DNA of 64,000 nt from Bacillota bacterium (GCA_023428025.1 JAEYZN010000019.1:42501-106500), one strand, 5' to 3'; numbered from the stretch's first letter, positions 42,325 through 51,634 are shown. Numbers and translations are program-made. Notes: generated from the letters alone by a model not told the origin.

Positions 42325-44455
42325 TCAAAGCCTCCATGAGTTTCTCGGGCGTCAGAGGAATATGATAGGCCTTCACTCCGGTCGCGTTTTCCACAGCGCT
42401 CACATACGCCGGGGCCGCACCCACCAGAGTCAGCTCGCCCGCGCCCTTCGCGCCGGACGGGCCGTTGTGATAGGGGTTATCCAGCATGGCCGTTTCGAAA
42501 TGGACGGTGTCCATGGCTGTCGGGATGATATAATCGGTCAGGCTGTTTTGGCGGACCATGCCGTTCACGCTTTCCATCTTCTCGATGGAGGCATAGCCGA
42601 TGCCCTGTAGCATGCCGCCTTCCATCTGACCCTGCATCACCGTTTTGTCTATGGGCGTACCCACATCAAAAACGCCCCATACGCCAAGCACCCTGGTGGT
42701 GGCAAGCAGCGTATCCACCTCCACCTCGACGACGTTGACGCCCCAGGCGAATGTGGGGTACGCGTCGCCCGAGAAGGTGCCGAGGTCCCACGGAATCAGG
42801 TCGGGATGGGCGTAGTTCTCTTCTATGGTCTGCCGTTCGCCGGATTTCCACTCTTTTTTGAGGCGGATAGCCGCCTTTTCGAGCAGCCGGCCCACCACCA
42901 TGATCGACCGGGAAGCAACCGTCGGCCCCGAATTGGGCACCCGGCTGGTGTCCGGATTGTTGAATATGACCTGCTCCAGCGGCAACTCAAGCGCATGGGC
43001 CACGATCTTGCTGAAGGTGGTTTTCACGCCCTGGCCCATGTCCGTGTTGCTGGCCAGTATTTCAACGGTATCGTCCTCATGCTTCAAAAGGCGGACCTTT
43101 GATTTGATATAATCGCGCTCCACCGAGCCGGTGAACCCGCAGCCGTGCAGGAAAAGCGATATGCTCATGCCGCGGCGGTACCGGCCCGTCTGGTTTTCAT
43201 ATTGCGCGTGCTTTTGGTTGTAGTCCGACATCTCCTCAGCCTTCGCGATCATGTCCTTCAAAACGATCGGGTCATGGAATTTGCCGCCGGTGGGGGTGAT
43301 GTCTCCCTGCTTGACCAGATATCTTTTCTTGAATTCCAACGGCTCCACGTTCAACTTGTTCGCGAGATGAGTCATGTGCGTTTCAATGGCGAAAAAGCTT
43401 TGGGGTGCGCCGAACCCGCGAAACGCGCCGGTGGGGACGGTGTTCGTTACCACGGCCCGACCGAGCACGGAAAGGTTGGGAATCTTGTATACACCCACGG
43501 CGCAGATAAGAGAACGCTGGAGCACCACCGTGGTCACGCCGTCATAAGCGCCCGCATCCAGCGTGGTATCCACCTTGATTCCGGTGATCTCTCCCTGCTT
43601 GCTTATTGCCGTGGAAATGGTGATTTTGGAAGGATGACGCTTGGTGGTCACCGTCATGTCCTCGCGGCGTTTGTGGATCATGCGCACCGGCTTGCCGGTT
43701 TTGTATGCGGCCAGCGCGACATGGCAGCCGATTAACGAAGGATAATCCTCCTTGCCGCCAAAGCCGCCGCCGGTCGTCGCCTGAACGATGCGTACCTTGT
43801 CTTCGGGAAGGCCGAATGCCTGTACCACCGCGCCATGAACATAGTACGGGCACTGGATGGAGCCATAGACGGTGACGACATCGCCGTCGTAGAAACCAAT
43901 GGCCCCGTTTGTCTCGATATACGCCTGCTCCTGATAACCGGACGTGTATGTTTCGGTGAATATTTCAGCCGCTTCCCTGAACGCGGCCTCCACATCACCC
44001 TGGTGATAGCTGTATTCATTGATCACTTCCGTTGCCTGATCGATGGTGAGCGCCGCGTCCAGTTCCTCATACTCCACCTGGATCTGCTTGATATATGAGG
44101 CTACTTTGTTTTCATCAGGTCCGGCGATTAAAAGAATGGGCTGACCGATATAGGTGACGGTATCCGCCGCAAAGATCGGCTGCTCACTGGTGACGACCTT
44201 GAGCAGGTTGATGCCGGGGATGTCGCGGTGATCGACGACGGTGTATCCGTCTTCCATGGAAGGAAGGGTGATGCCCAATATACGCGCACGCGGCTTGGTT
44301 GAACGCAGGATGCCGGCAGCCAGCGCGTCTTCCACCTGCATATCCGCTATATAGACAGCTTTTCCGCACATTTTTTCGTTATGATCCACTTTGACAACGG
44401 ACTTCGCAATGCTCTGGCACCCTGTATACTCACAGTAATTTTTCGCGTTTTGCAT
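42317..44455 (-). CDS. xdhA: Xanthine dehydrogenase molybdenum-binding subunit
   Basis: 712 aa. Residues about 20-135 are the hammerhead domain (VDHNEKMCGKAVYIADMQ). Mo-site motifs: GGGFGGKEDYPS, PTGAFRGFGAPQS and the catalytic Glu in GAKGAGELT. AAGGAG precedes the ATG by 7 bases. The N-terminal 18 residues include two Cys and look variable. It probably oxidises hypoxanthine or xanthine; whether it also takes selenium is unknown. Confidence 0.94.
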   Translation of the reverse strand: MQNAKNYCEYTGCQSIAKSVVKVDHNEKMCGKAVYIADMQVEDALAAGILRSTKPRARILGITLPSMEDGYTVVDHRDIPGINLLKVVTSEQPIFAADTVTYIGQPILLIAGPDENKVASYIKQIQVEYEELDAALTIDQATEVINEYSYHQGDVEAAFREAAEIFTETYTSGYQEQAYIETNGAIGFYDGDVVTVYGSIQCPYYVHGAVVQAFGLPEDKVRIVQATTGGGFGGKEDYPSLIGCHVALAAYKTGKPVRMIHKRREDMTVTTKRHPSKITISTAISKQGEITGIKVDTTLDAGAYDGVTTVVLQRSLICAVGVYKIPNLSVLGRAVVTNTVPTGAFRGFGAPQSFFAIETHMTHLANKLNVEPLEFKKRYLVKQGDITPTGGKFHDPIVLKDMIAKAEEMSDYNQKHAQYENQTGRYRRGMSISLFLHGCGFTGSVERDYIKSKVRLLKHEDDTVEILASNTDMGQGVKTTFSKIVAHALELPLEQVIFNNPDTSRVPNSGPTVASRSIMVVGRLLEKAAIRLKKEWKSGERQTIEENYAHPDLIPWDLGTFSGDAYPTFAWGVNVVEVEVDTLLATTRVLGVWGVFDVGTPIDKTVMQGQMEGGMLQGIGYASIEKMESVNGMVRQNSLTDYIIPTAMDTVHFETAMLDNPYHNGPSGAKGAGELTLVGAAPAYVSAVENATGVKAYHIPLTPEKLMEALND

Positions 44456-44675
44456 GTCTGCACTCCTTGTGTTTGCGATGCCGGTAATTTGATATCTACG
44501 ACTTGCTCATGTATGTTAATAATGCTTGCCTGCAAACCCACTGCCGAAAACAGCCAAAAATGACATAGACGATATGATTCTTTTGCAGAATAGGCATTCT
44601 ATTAGTATATATATTAAAATGAGGGTATCATGGCTTACAAAAAAAATCAAGGATGAAAACTATTATTTAGGTATT

Positions 44676-44684
44676 GTGGTATAA
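44676..44684 (+). promoter_or_regulatory. Extended -10 promoter for guanine deaminase
   Basis: TGG followed directly by a perfect TATAAT. The -35 region is poor, which fits the TGn class or an activated promoter. Confidence 0.5.
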
Positions 44685-44781
44685 TGTTATAAGACACGTT
44701 GACCAATAACGGGCAAGTGGTAAAATGAGAAACAGGAATTGTGAATGGACCTAAGATTCCATATCCTTAATTAGCGACAAT

Positions 44782-44809
44782 TTAGGATATTATCCTTAGG
44801 ATATTATCC
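44782..44809 (+). promoter_or_regulatory. Two tandem copies of a 14-bp palindromic box
   Basis: TTAGGATATTATCC occurs twice with no gap. Each copy contains GGATA-T-TATCC, a perfect inverted repeat. It lies about 100 bp after the -10 box and just before the guanine deaminase ribosome site, so it may bind a repressor dimer pair in the leader. Confidence 0.5.
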
Positions 44810-44838
44810 GGAGTGTAATAGCCAAAGGGGGCAACAGC

Positions 44839-46110
44839 ATGTCAAACCAGAGTGTTCTCATTTTAAAAGGGAATATCATCCATGCAATAAGCGACAGTGA
44901 ATGGCGCCTTGTGAGCAACGGCTATATTGTCTGCGAGGACGGAAAAATAACCGATGTCTTTGAGTATCTGCCGGAGCGGTACAATGGTGCCAAAGTTGAG
45001 GACTACGGTGATAATATTATTATTCCGGGTCTGGTCGATCTGCATCTTCACGCGCCGCAGTTTGCATCCCGGGGCATGGGCATGGATCTTGAGCTGCTGC
45101 CTTGGCTGAAAAAATATGCCTTTACGGAAGAGATGAAATACGCGGACGGAGAATATGCTGAGAAGGCCTACCGGGCTTTCTGTGACGCTTTGAAGCACAG
45201 CCCCACCACACGGGCGTCTGTTTATGCCACCCTGCATGTGCCCGCGACGGAGATGCTGATGCAGATGCTGGAGGAGACAGGCTTGGTCACATATATCGGC
45301 AAGGTCAACATGGATCGAAACAGCCCTGAACGCCTGGTGGAATCGACGCCGGACTCCATTGCCAACACGGCCGCATGGATCGAAAACGCCCTGTCTAGAT
45401 ATACAAATACCAGGCCGATCCTCACGCCGCGTTTCGTGCCGTCGTGTTCGGCAGAGCTGATGGCGGCATTGGGCGATATGTCGCAGCGTTATCAGGTGCC
45501 TGTGCAGTCCCACCTGTCGGAGAACAGGAGCGAGGTGGAGTGGGTCAAGGCGCTGCACCCTGAGCATGAAACCTATGGGGACGTCTACAACCAGTTCGGC
45601 CTATTCGGGCAGGTCCCCACGATCATGGCGCATTGCATTCATCTCACTGAACGGGAATTTGATTTGATGAAAAGCAACGGCGTATACGTGGCTCATTGCC
45701 CGCAATCCAACACAAACCTGTCCAGCGGCATTGCGCCGGTGAGGGAGATGCTGAACCGGGGCATACACGTCGGACTTGGGACGGATATCGCAGGAGGGTT
45801 TTCCATTTCAGTTTTTCGCAGCATCGTAGAAGCGATCCAGGCCTCAAAGCTGTATGCGGTGCTGATCGACCCTGACAAAGAGCGACTGAAGCTGTCGGAA
45901 GCGTTTTACTTGGCAACCAAAGGCGGCGGCAGCTTCTGGGGCAAGGTGGGCAGCTTCGAGCCGGGCTACGAGCTGGATGCCGTTGTCATAGACGACAGCG
46001 ATATCAACGGTATGACGGAACTGACACTGGAACAGCGATTGGAGCGGATCATACACCTGTCATCAGACGGTCAGATCAAGGCAAAGTATGTGAACGGGAA
46101 AGCGTTATAG
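44839..46110 (+). CDS. guaD: Guanine deaminase
   Basis: 423 aa amidohydrolase that turns guanine into xanthine and ammonia. GLVDLHLHAPQFASRGMGMD is the guanine deaminase metal/substrate motif; SHLSENRSEVEWV, MAHCIHL and GLGTDIAGG supply the rest of the site. AAAGGGGGCAACAGC precedes the ATG. Divergent from xanthine dehydrogenase, whose substrate it produces. Confidence 0.95.
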   Translation: MSNQSVLILKGNIIHAISDSEWRLVSNGYIVCEDGKITDVFEYLPERYNGAKVEDYGDNIIIPGLVDLHLHAPQFASRGMGMDLELLPWLKKYAFTEEMKYADGEYAEKAYRAFCDALKHSPTTRASVYATLHVPATEMLMQMLEETGLVTYIGKVNMDRNSPERLVESTPDSIANTAAWIENALSRYTNTRPILTPRFVPSCSAELMAALGDMSQRYQVPVQSHLSENRSEVEWVKALHPEHETYGDVYNQFGLFGQVPTIMAHCIHLTEREFDLMKSNGVYVAHCPQSNTNLSSGIAPVREMLNRGIHVGLGTDIAGGFSISVFRSIVEAIQASKLYAVLIDPDKERLKLSEAFYLATKGGGSFWGKVGSFEPGYELDAVVIDDSDINGMTELTLEQRLERIIHLSSDGQIKAKYVNGKAL

Positions 46111-46155
46111 GAAGGGATTCGTCAGCGGCCCAGTATATGATATCTCTTCCGGAAG

Positions 46156-46588
46156 TCAACGCAGGCTATATGTGAACTTGTAGTGTGATTTTATCATGCC
46201 ACAACCTTCATAGAGGCGGTGCGACCGGCTTTTTTTCTGTTGCAGCATACTTCCAGCATGGCACAACCGGAATTCCGTGCCGTCGTTTCCAGAACATCAA
46301 AAGCTTGTGGCCTATCCCGTGCCTTTGGTGTTCGGGCTTTACAACGATCTCCTGGATTTCAGCGATGTTTGAGCAATGATGAAGCAGCGGCTGTATATGC
46401 AGGCTGGCGAAGGCGATAACCACGTTAACCTGAATACAGACAAAATAGAAAATTGAAGTGTTTTCCAGATTGCGCAGATATATTTCGCTGAACCAGCCAA
46501 ATGGCAACGTCTCGTTTTCCAAATCGCATATGAGGCTGTAAACAGCCTGTGTATCGCATACGCTTGCTTTTCTGATCTTGAATGCCAT
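46156..46588 (-). pseudogene. GNAT acetyltransferase with two single-base frameshifts
   Basis: The uninterrupted frame gives 126 aa from the ATG at 46588 (AGGAGG 6 bases upstream): RKASVCDTQAVYSLI, then VVKPEHQRHGIGHKLL, the acetyl-CoA loop. After that the sequence stops looking like GNAT. Shifting frame once at the TTTT run (46307-46316 region) gives LFDVLETTARNSGCAMLEVCC. Shifting again at the run of seven A (46230-46236 region) gives SHRLYEGCGMIKSHYKFTYSL and a stop at 46156. Adding one base to each run restores a normal GNAT of about 144 aa. Either a real pseudogene or two homopolymer errors in the assembly. Confidence 0.8.
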
Positions 46589-46968
46589 TGAGGACCTCCT
46601 GTAAAGAATAAGATATGAAAATTTTATCACGAATAGCAGAACGTTCAAGTTATTGCATGCCCATGGAGTATTACCTGCATACGGGGTGCTTTTACTTTAT
46701 CACTCAATTTAGACATCCATATTTCAGAACCGGCCAATGAGTGTATCAGATAGCCAATATATTCTGGTATTTATTAGCCTTCTGCAAAGTCCATATAGGG
46801 GTTTGACCGATTTGTTGGGACACTATCTACTTTGTCTCATAGAATAAAATAGAGACAATATAAGTTGTTTCATGTAATCAGTTTAATTTCGCTATAAGGC
46901 CAGAATACTTGAATAGGTTAATCATTATCTGTTAATTGGTTTTATACCGGATAGGAAGAGGTTCTAAA
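46589..46968. other. Region upstream of the collagen-like gene
   Basis: 380 bp, AT-rich, with no gene supported. The only clear signal is a sigma-K-like promoter at 46820-46846. Confidence 0.5.
46820..46846 (+). promoter_or_regulatory. Sigma-K-like promoter
   Basis: AC, 16-bp spacer, CATAGAATA, matching the mother-cell sigma-K pattern AC-N16-CATA-N3-TA. About 120 bp before the collagen-like start. Confidence 0.45.
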
Positions 46969-48267
46969 ATGAGCAACATCGCTTTGCAGATAGAACGGTT
47001 GGCTTCCGGGAGCGTAGGAGCGGCAAGCAATGTTATCTTTGATACAACGGTTTATTCATCCGGCGATATAAGCTATAATTCCGCAACGGGTGTCATAACG
47101 CTGAATCAAACAGGGCGGTACGTTTTTGATTGGTGGATCGCCACACAATCATCGGCGTCGAATATAGGAGCTGTATTTGCTCTATCTTCATCTCAAGGAG
47201 ACTTTTTGGAAGGTAATTCTCCCATTAAAACCGGGGAGGTCGTCGGCGTAGGGATAATCGACGTGGCCGCAGTTCCTGAGACAGTCTCTTTGGTCAATGC
47301 GAGTGCGGCTCTTTTTTATTACGCAACAGCAGTTCCTGTAAAAGTAACGCTTGTCGTGACAAGGAATGATATGCTGGAAACCGGACCAACAGGTGACACG
47401 GGACCAACAGGCGACACAGGCTCAACTGGTGATACCGGGCCGACAGGTGACACCGGGCCGGCAGGTGATACCGGGCCGACAGGTGACACAGGCTCAACTG
47501 GTGATACCGGGCCGACAGGCGACACGGGTCCGACGGGTGATACGGGATCAACGGGCGATACGGGCCCGACAGGTGATACCGGACCCACGGGCGATACGGG
47601 CCCGACAGGTGAAACAGGACCGACAGGCGACACGGGACCAACGGGCGACACGGGACCAACGGGCGATACAGGACCGACAGGCGACACAGGCGTTGCAGGC
47701 ACGATGGCGGACAGCACGGGATGCTTTGCCATCAGACAGTTGGCTAATCTGTTGGAGCAGATAGCGGTCCTATATCCCGCCACTACCATGACCTTGTTTG
47801 TGGATCAACTGGCGACATTGTCGGGGGTAGCTATTGGGGTATATACTGCCCCTGGCGCCGATGGTCCGGGGTTGCTGATCATACAGAGCGGCTCGGATTA
47901 CGGATATGTATCGTTAAGCAGAATCGCCGCGATATATCTTGGTACAGGTTCGGTGTATGACCCAAATATCACCTATTTGACTCCGCCCGATCCCTACTCT
48001 CCGGGCTGCGATACGGACTATATCCTTGCCGTACAGTCATCCATGTTGATAGGAGATCAGATTTCCTTCGGTGCTGCGACAAATACCACTGGAAGCGGTG
48101 AAGTGTATATCAATGAGCCGGGGATAATGGTGCTCAGCGACGGCTTGGGGAATACCCCTGTGTTTATATTCACTCCGCAGATAAGATATATGGTCAAAGA
48201 TTCATTGCCGTCGGCCAGGATATCGGGGAAAACGGAAAAGGTTAAGGTCATGATCCAAAACAGTTGA
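46969..48267 (+). CDS. Collagen-like repeat protein (exosporium/BclA-like)
   Basis: 432 aa from the ATG at 46969 (AGAGG 7 bases upstream). Residues 1-138 form a beta-rich N-terminal domain (YNSATGVITLNQTGRYVFDWW), like the C1q/TNF-type heads of spore-surface proteins but placed first. Residues about 139-244 are some 35 Gly-X-Y triplets, mostly GPTGDT. A C-terminal globular domain of about 185 residues has FAIRQLANLLEQI, then beta-rich sequence. There is no signal peptide, as usual for exosporium proteins made in the mother cell. Cell-surface or spore-coat location is inferred. Confidence 0.85.
   Translation: MSNIALQIERLASGSVGAASNVIFDTTVYSSGDISYNSATGVITLNQTGRYVFDWWIATQSSASNIGAVFALSSSQGDFLEGNSPIKTGEVVGVGIIDVAAVPETVSLVNASAALFYYATAVPVKVTLVVTRNDMLETGPTGDTGPTGDTGSTGDTGPTGDTGPAGDTGPTGDTGSTGDTGPTGDTGPTGDTGSTGDTGPTGDTGPTGDTGPTGETGPTGDTGPTGDTGPTGDTGPTGDTGVAGTMADSTGCFAIRQLANLLEQIAVLYPATTMTLFVDQLATLSGVAIGVYTAPGADGPGLLIIQSGSDYGYVSLSRIAAIYLGTGSVYDPNITYLTPPDPYSPGCDTDYILAVQSSMLIGDQISFGAATNTTGSGEVYINEPGIMVLSDGLGNTPVFIFTPQIRYMVKDSLPSARISGKTEKVKVMIQNS
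47383..47700 (+). repeat. Coding tandem repeat, Gly-X-Thr triplets
   Basis: About 35 nine-base units, most of them pairs encoding GPTGDT. Synonymous changes between units suggest they are not very recent copies. Prone to length change. Confidence 0.9.
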
Positions 48268-48285
48268 GATTGATTAATCACAACG

Positions 48286-48300
48286 ACCGGCTCAGCCGGT
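48286..48300 (+). terminator. GC-rich hairpin after the collagen-like gene
   Basis: ACCGGC-TCA-GCCGGT, 19 bp after the stop. No T run follows, so termination is doubtful. Confidence 0.3.
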
Positions 48301-48365
48301 AGTTGGTCGGCGACTCGGGAATCCAGTTAAGATCATTGGCGACAGGTCAAAATTCTTCGACTGAC

Positions 48366-48394
48366 TTGTACCGTGCCGTTTTGGGAAGTATAAT
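48366..48394 (+). promoter_or_regulatory. Sigma-A promoter of yyaL
   Basis: TTGTAC, 17-bp spacer, perfect TATAAT; start of transcription near 48401, giving a leader of about 100 nt. Confidence 0.65.
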
Positions 48395-48453
48395 ACGATA
48401 TGGGAACGGAGAGGACTAGAACAAGACCAATTCAAATAAGTTGATAAGGTGGG

Positions 48454-48485
48454 CGTATTTGCGATTGTAAATACGTCTTTCTTTT
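48454..48485 (+). terminator. Terminator-like hairpin in the yyaL leader
   Basis: CGTATTT pairs with AAATACG over 8 nt, followed by TCTTTCTTTT. It ends directly before the AAAGGCGGTG ribosome site, the arrangement of an attenuator. Confidence 0.45.
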
Positions 48486-48501
48486 GAAAGGCGGTGGTGA
48501 T

Positions 48502-50526
48502 ATGGATAATCAAAAGCAAATATCCAATAGGTTAATCAACGAAAAATCTCCCTATCTCCAGCAGCATGCTCACAATCCCGTGCACTGGTACCCGTGGAAA
48601 AATGAAGCGTTTGAGAAGGCCAAAATCGAGGACAAGCCGATATTTCTGTCCATCGGATATTCCACATGCCATTGGTGCCACGTAATGGAACGGGAGAGCT
48701 TCGAGAACGAGACTATCGCGAAACTGCTGAACGCCGGGTTTGTGTCCGTGAAGGTGGACCGGGAGGAGCGCCCCGACATCGACGAGGTGTACATGAGCGT
48801 CTGCCAGGCGATGACGGGCAGCGGCGGCTGGCCGCTCACCATCATCATGACGCCGGACAAGAAGCCTTTCTTCGCGGGCACCTATCTGCCGCCCAAGGCG
48901 ATGGGCGGGCGCACCGGGCTCGACAGCCTGCTTGCGCAGGTGATGCGCCTGTGGCGTGAGGCGCGCGACACGCTGGAGCAGCACAGCGAAAAAGTGGCGG
49001 GATTTTTCTCGGAAGCGGAACGTGCTGCGGGTGATGGCGACGCGGAGCGGGCCTTGAAAGATGCGTCGGAGGCGCTGCGCGCGATGTATGAGCCCGCATA
49101 CGGCGGGTTTTCGACTGCGCCCAAGTTCCCGATGCCGCATTACCTGCTTTTCCTGATGCACGAATGGAAGGCGTTCGGACGCCGGGATGCGCTCGATATG
49201 GCGGTGCACACGCTGAAACAGATGGCGCGCGGCGGTATATACGACCATGTGGGTGGCGGCTTTTCACGCTATTCGACGGACGGACGCTGGCTGGTGCCGC
49301 ATTTTGAGAAGATGCTGTATGACAACGCCTTACTGCTGCGCGCGTATGCCGATATGTTTGCCATCACGGGCGACGCCGTCTATAAACGGGTCGCGTCGCA
49401 CACGGCGCAATACCTGGTGCGCGACATGCAGTCGCCTGACGGCGGGTATTATTCCGCCGAGGACGCCGACTCGGAGGGGGAAGAGGGCAAATTTTACGTA
49501 TGGAGCGAGGAAGAGCTAAAGGACCTGCTGGAGGCGGACGAACGGGATCGCCTGCGCCAGCGTTGGGGACTTATGGCTTCCGGTAATTTTGAAGGCAGCA
49601 CGATATTAAACCGCTTCGGTTCACAGGACGAGCCGGACGAAGCGGATGCGGCGCTTTTGAACAAACTGTTCGAGATACGCAAAAAGCGCGTGCCGCCGTT
49701 CAAAGATATGAAGGTCTCGGCGTCATGGAACGGCCTTGCGATCGGAGGCATGGCGCGGGCAGGCATGGTGCTGGGAGACGGTAATCTGGTGAGCAGCGCG
49801 GAAGCGGCGGCGCAGTTTGTGCTATCGCGCATGGCCGGCGAAACCGGACTTGCCTGTGGAACGTACCTGGACGGACCGGGCGGGCCTGCGTTCTTGGCCG
49901 ATTGGGCCAACATGACAAACGGGCTGCTGGCGCTGTTTGCCGCAACAAGAAAACCGGAGTGGCTGAAGAAGGCGAAATGGCTGGCGCGCGGGTTACTGCG
50001 TCTGTTCGCGGACGAGCAAGGCTTTTCCATGACTCCAAAAGGCGCCGAAACTCTGCTGATTGCCCCGCGCGATACCTACGACGGCGCGATGCCATCCGGC
50101 AGCGCTTGCGCGGTCATGGCGCTGCAAAGGCTGTACAGGCTGACGGGAGAGGATGAATGGCGTGAAGCGCTGCGGAACGCGGCGGATGCCTTGCTGCCGA
50201 TAGCGCTGAGTTCTCCGCCGTCCCATATACACCTGCTGACCGCATTGCTGGACGAGAGTGTTCCATACCGTCAGGTCATCATCGCAGCGCCCCCGGACAG
50301 CGCGGATGCGGCTGACGCATACAGAATGATCAGTAAGCGTTTCGATCCTTTCACCATGGGCATATGGTACGACGGCAGCCCGGAGATGTCGTCCGTCTTG
50401 CCGGCACTGGCAGGATATAAAACAGAAAAGCCGTTTGCGGCCTATGTATGTGAAAACTTCGTTTGCAAAGCGCCGGTTTTTTCAAAAAAGGAGCTGTTTT
50501 CAGGCCTTGGAATTGAACAAGGTTGA
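48502..50526 (+). CDS. yyaL: Thioredoxin-domain protein YyaL (DUF255/SSP411 family)
   Basis: 674 aa from the ATG at 48502 (AAAGGCGGTG upstream). Residues 1-170 are the DUF255 thioredoxin-like domain with Cys56-His-Trp-Cys59. The rest is an (alpha/alpha)6-type barrel as in N-acylglucosamine epimerases (FPMPHYLLFLMHEW, YDHVGGGFSRYSTDGRW, FEKMLYDNALL, EDADSEGEEGKFYVW). Cytosolic, conserved across kingdoms, function not established. Confidence 0.93.
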   Translation: MDNQKQISNRLINEKSPYLQQHAHNPVHWYPWKNEAFEKAKIEDKPIFLSIGYSTCHWCHVMERESFENETIAKLLNAGFVSVKVDREERPDIDEVYMSVCQAMTGSGGWPLTIIMTPDKKPFFAGTYLPPKAMGGRTGLDSLLAQVMRLWREARDTLEQHSEKVAGFFSEAERAAGDGDAERALKDASEALRAMYEPAYGGFSTAPKFPMPHYLLFLMHEWKAFGRRDALDMAVHTLKQMARGGIYDHVGGGFSRYSTDGRWLVPHFEKMLYDNALLLRAYADMFAITGDAVYKRVASHTAQYLVRDMQSPDGGYYSAEDADSEGEEGKFYVWSEEELKDLLEADERDRLRQRWGLMASGNFEGSTILNRFGSQDEPDEADAALLNKLFEIRKKRVPPFKDMKVSASWNGLAIGGMARAGMVLGDGNLVSSAEAAAQFVLSRMAGETGLACGTYLDGPGGPAFLADWANMTNGLLALFAATRKPEWLKKAKWLARGLLRLFADEQGFSMTPKGAETLLIAPRDTYDGAMPSGSACAVMALQRLYRLTGEDEWREALRNAADALLPIALSSPPSHIHLLTALLDESVPYRQVIIAAPPDSADAADAYRMISKRFDPFTMGIWYDGSPEMSSVLPALAGYKTEKPFAAYVCENFVCKAPVFSKKELFSGLGIEQG

Positions 50527-50557
50527 TATTCTTACCAAATTGTAATCCTAATATGCA

Positions 50558-50587
50558 TTGACGCATCCATTCTCTCCGTTTTATAAT
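50558..50587 (+). promoter_or_regulatory. Promoter of the DUF368 gene
   Basis: TTGACG, 18-bp spacer, TATAAT, 35 bp before the GTG start. Confidence 0.55.
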
Positions 50588-50621
50588 TCAATAGATACTA
50601 TTTGAAACATAGGAGAACGGC

Positions 50622-51569
50622 GTGAAACAAGGACACGAGCAAACGGCAACAGAACAACCAAAGAGCATGCCGCATATGACGGCGCTGAAATGGCTGCTGA
50701 GAGTGGTGCAGGGGGCGCTCATCGGTGCGGGCGCGATACTGCCCGGCATCAGCGGCGGCGTGCTTTGCGTCGTGTTTGGTATCTACCGGCCTATGATGGC
50801 GCTTCTGGCGCACCCTGTACGCGCGTTCAAAAAGTACGCATGGCTGCTGCTGCCTGTGCTGGTTGGTTGTGCTGTGGGATACTGGGGCATGGCAAAGATC
50901 GTGGACCTGATGTTCAACAACCCCGCTTTTTCCACATCCGCCATATGGCTCTTTGTTGGACTGATTGTCGGCATGCTGCCTCAGATATACAGTGACGCAG
51001 GAAAAGAAAAACGGACAACCAATTCCTGGATTGCATTGTTTATCAGCTTTGCCTCGATTCTCGCGTTGCTGGTATACCTTCAGTACGGAGTCAGCATCAC
51101 CATCAAGCCGAATATATGGTGGTATCTGGTCTGCGGCGCGCTCTGGGGCACCAGCCTGGTGGTTCCCGGCCTGAGTTCGTCATCGCTGCTGCTGTTTTTG
51201 GGACTGTATCAATCCATGTCGGCAGGGATCTCCGCTTTTTCAATGGAAGTTATATTGCCGATGGCCGTCGGCATCGCATTGGTTGTCCTTCTGTCGGCCA
51301 GGCCGATTAACTATATGTTCCGCAAGCACCATTCAGTTGCGTCCCACGCCGTGATGGGCTTTGTGATGGCCTCGGCCATCGCTATCATATTGCCGATTTC
51401 AGGCAGTACCGGTGCGACAGGAGAGAAAATTGGTATCGCATATACCGGTGATATCGGTACCATCCTTATTTGGATCATCTGCTTCGCAGTCGGCTTTGCC
51501 ATCGCATGGCTGATGGACAGGGCGGGGAAGAAGATCATGGCGCGTCAGCAGGTAGAAACTCAGGAATAA
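50622..51569 (+). CDS. DUF368 membrane protein, PopT-type polyprenyl-phosphate translocase
   Basis: 315 aa with about eight helices. GALIGAGAILPGISGGVLCVVFGIYRPMM and the second repeat GALWGTSLVVPGLSSSSLLLFLGLYQSM are the two paired PG(I/L)S(G/S) half-sites of DUF368. Members of this family were recently shown to return undecaprenyl phosphate across the membrane for wall synthesis. GTG start with AGGAGAACG upstream. Monocistronic by its own promoter. Confidence 0.88.
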   Translation: MKQGHEQTATEQPKSMPHMTALKWLLRVVQGALIGAGAILPGISGGVLCVVFGIYRPMMALLAHPVRAFKKYAWLLLPVLVGCAVGYWGMAKIVDLMFNNPAFSTSAIWLFVGLIVGMLPQIYSDAGKEKRTTNSWIALFISFASILALLVYLQYGVSITIKPNIWWYLVCGALWGTSLVVPGLSSSSLLLFLGLYQSMSAGISAFSMEVILPMAVGIALVVLLSARPINYMFRKHHSVASHAVMGFVMASAIAIILPISGSTGATGEKIGIAYTGDIGTILIWIICFAVGFAIAWLMDRAGKKIMARQQVETQE

Positions 51570-51634
51570 CCCGAATATTCGCGAATACCGGCAAGCTGTT
51601 CCAAAATAAACACCAGCGTTTGTTTTGGGTTGCA

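Larger units (their letters stand above)
44456..44838. other. Divergent region between xdhA and guanine deaminase
   Basis: 383 bp, AT-rich, with no gene supported. Contains an inverted repeat AGAATAGGCATTCT at 44587-44600, an extended -10 promoter at 44676-44684 reading to guanine deaminase, and a duplicated palindrome at 44782-44809. Confidence 0.5.

Noticed and set aside
44631..44657. 8-codon ORF before guanine deaminase
   Set aside because: It has GAGGGTATC upstream, but it is too short and lies before the likely transcription start.
47319..47789. Antisense and +1 frames through the collagen repeat (Pro-Val-Ser repeats)
   Set aside because: They are by-products of the nine-base coding repeat.
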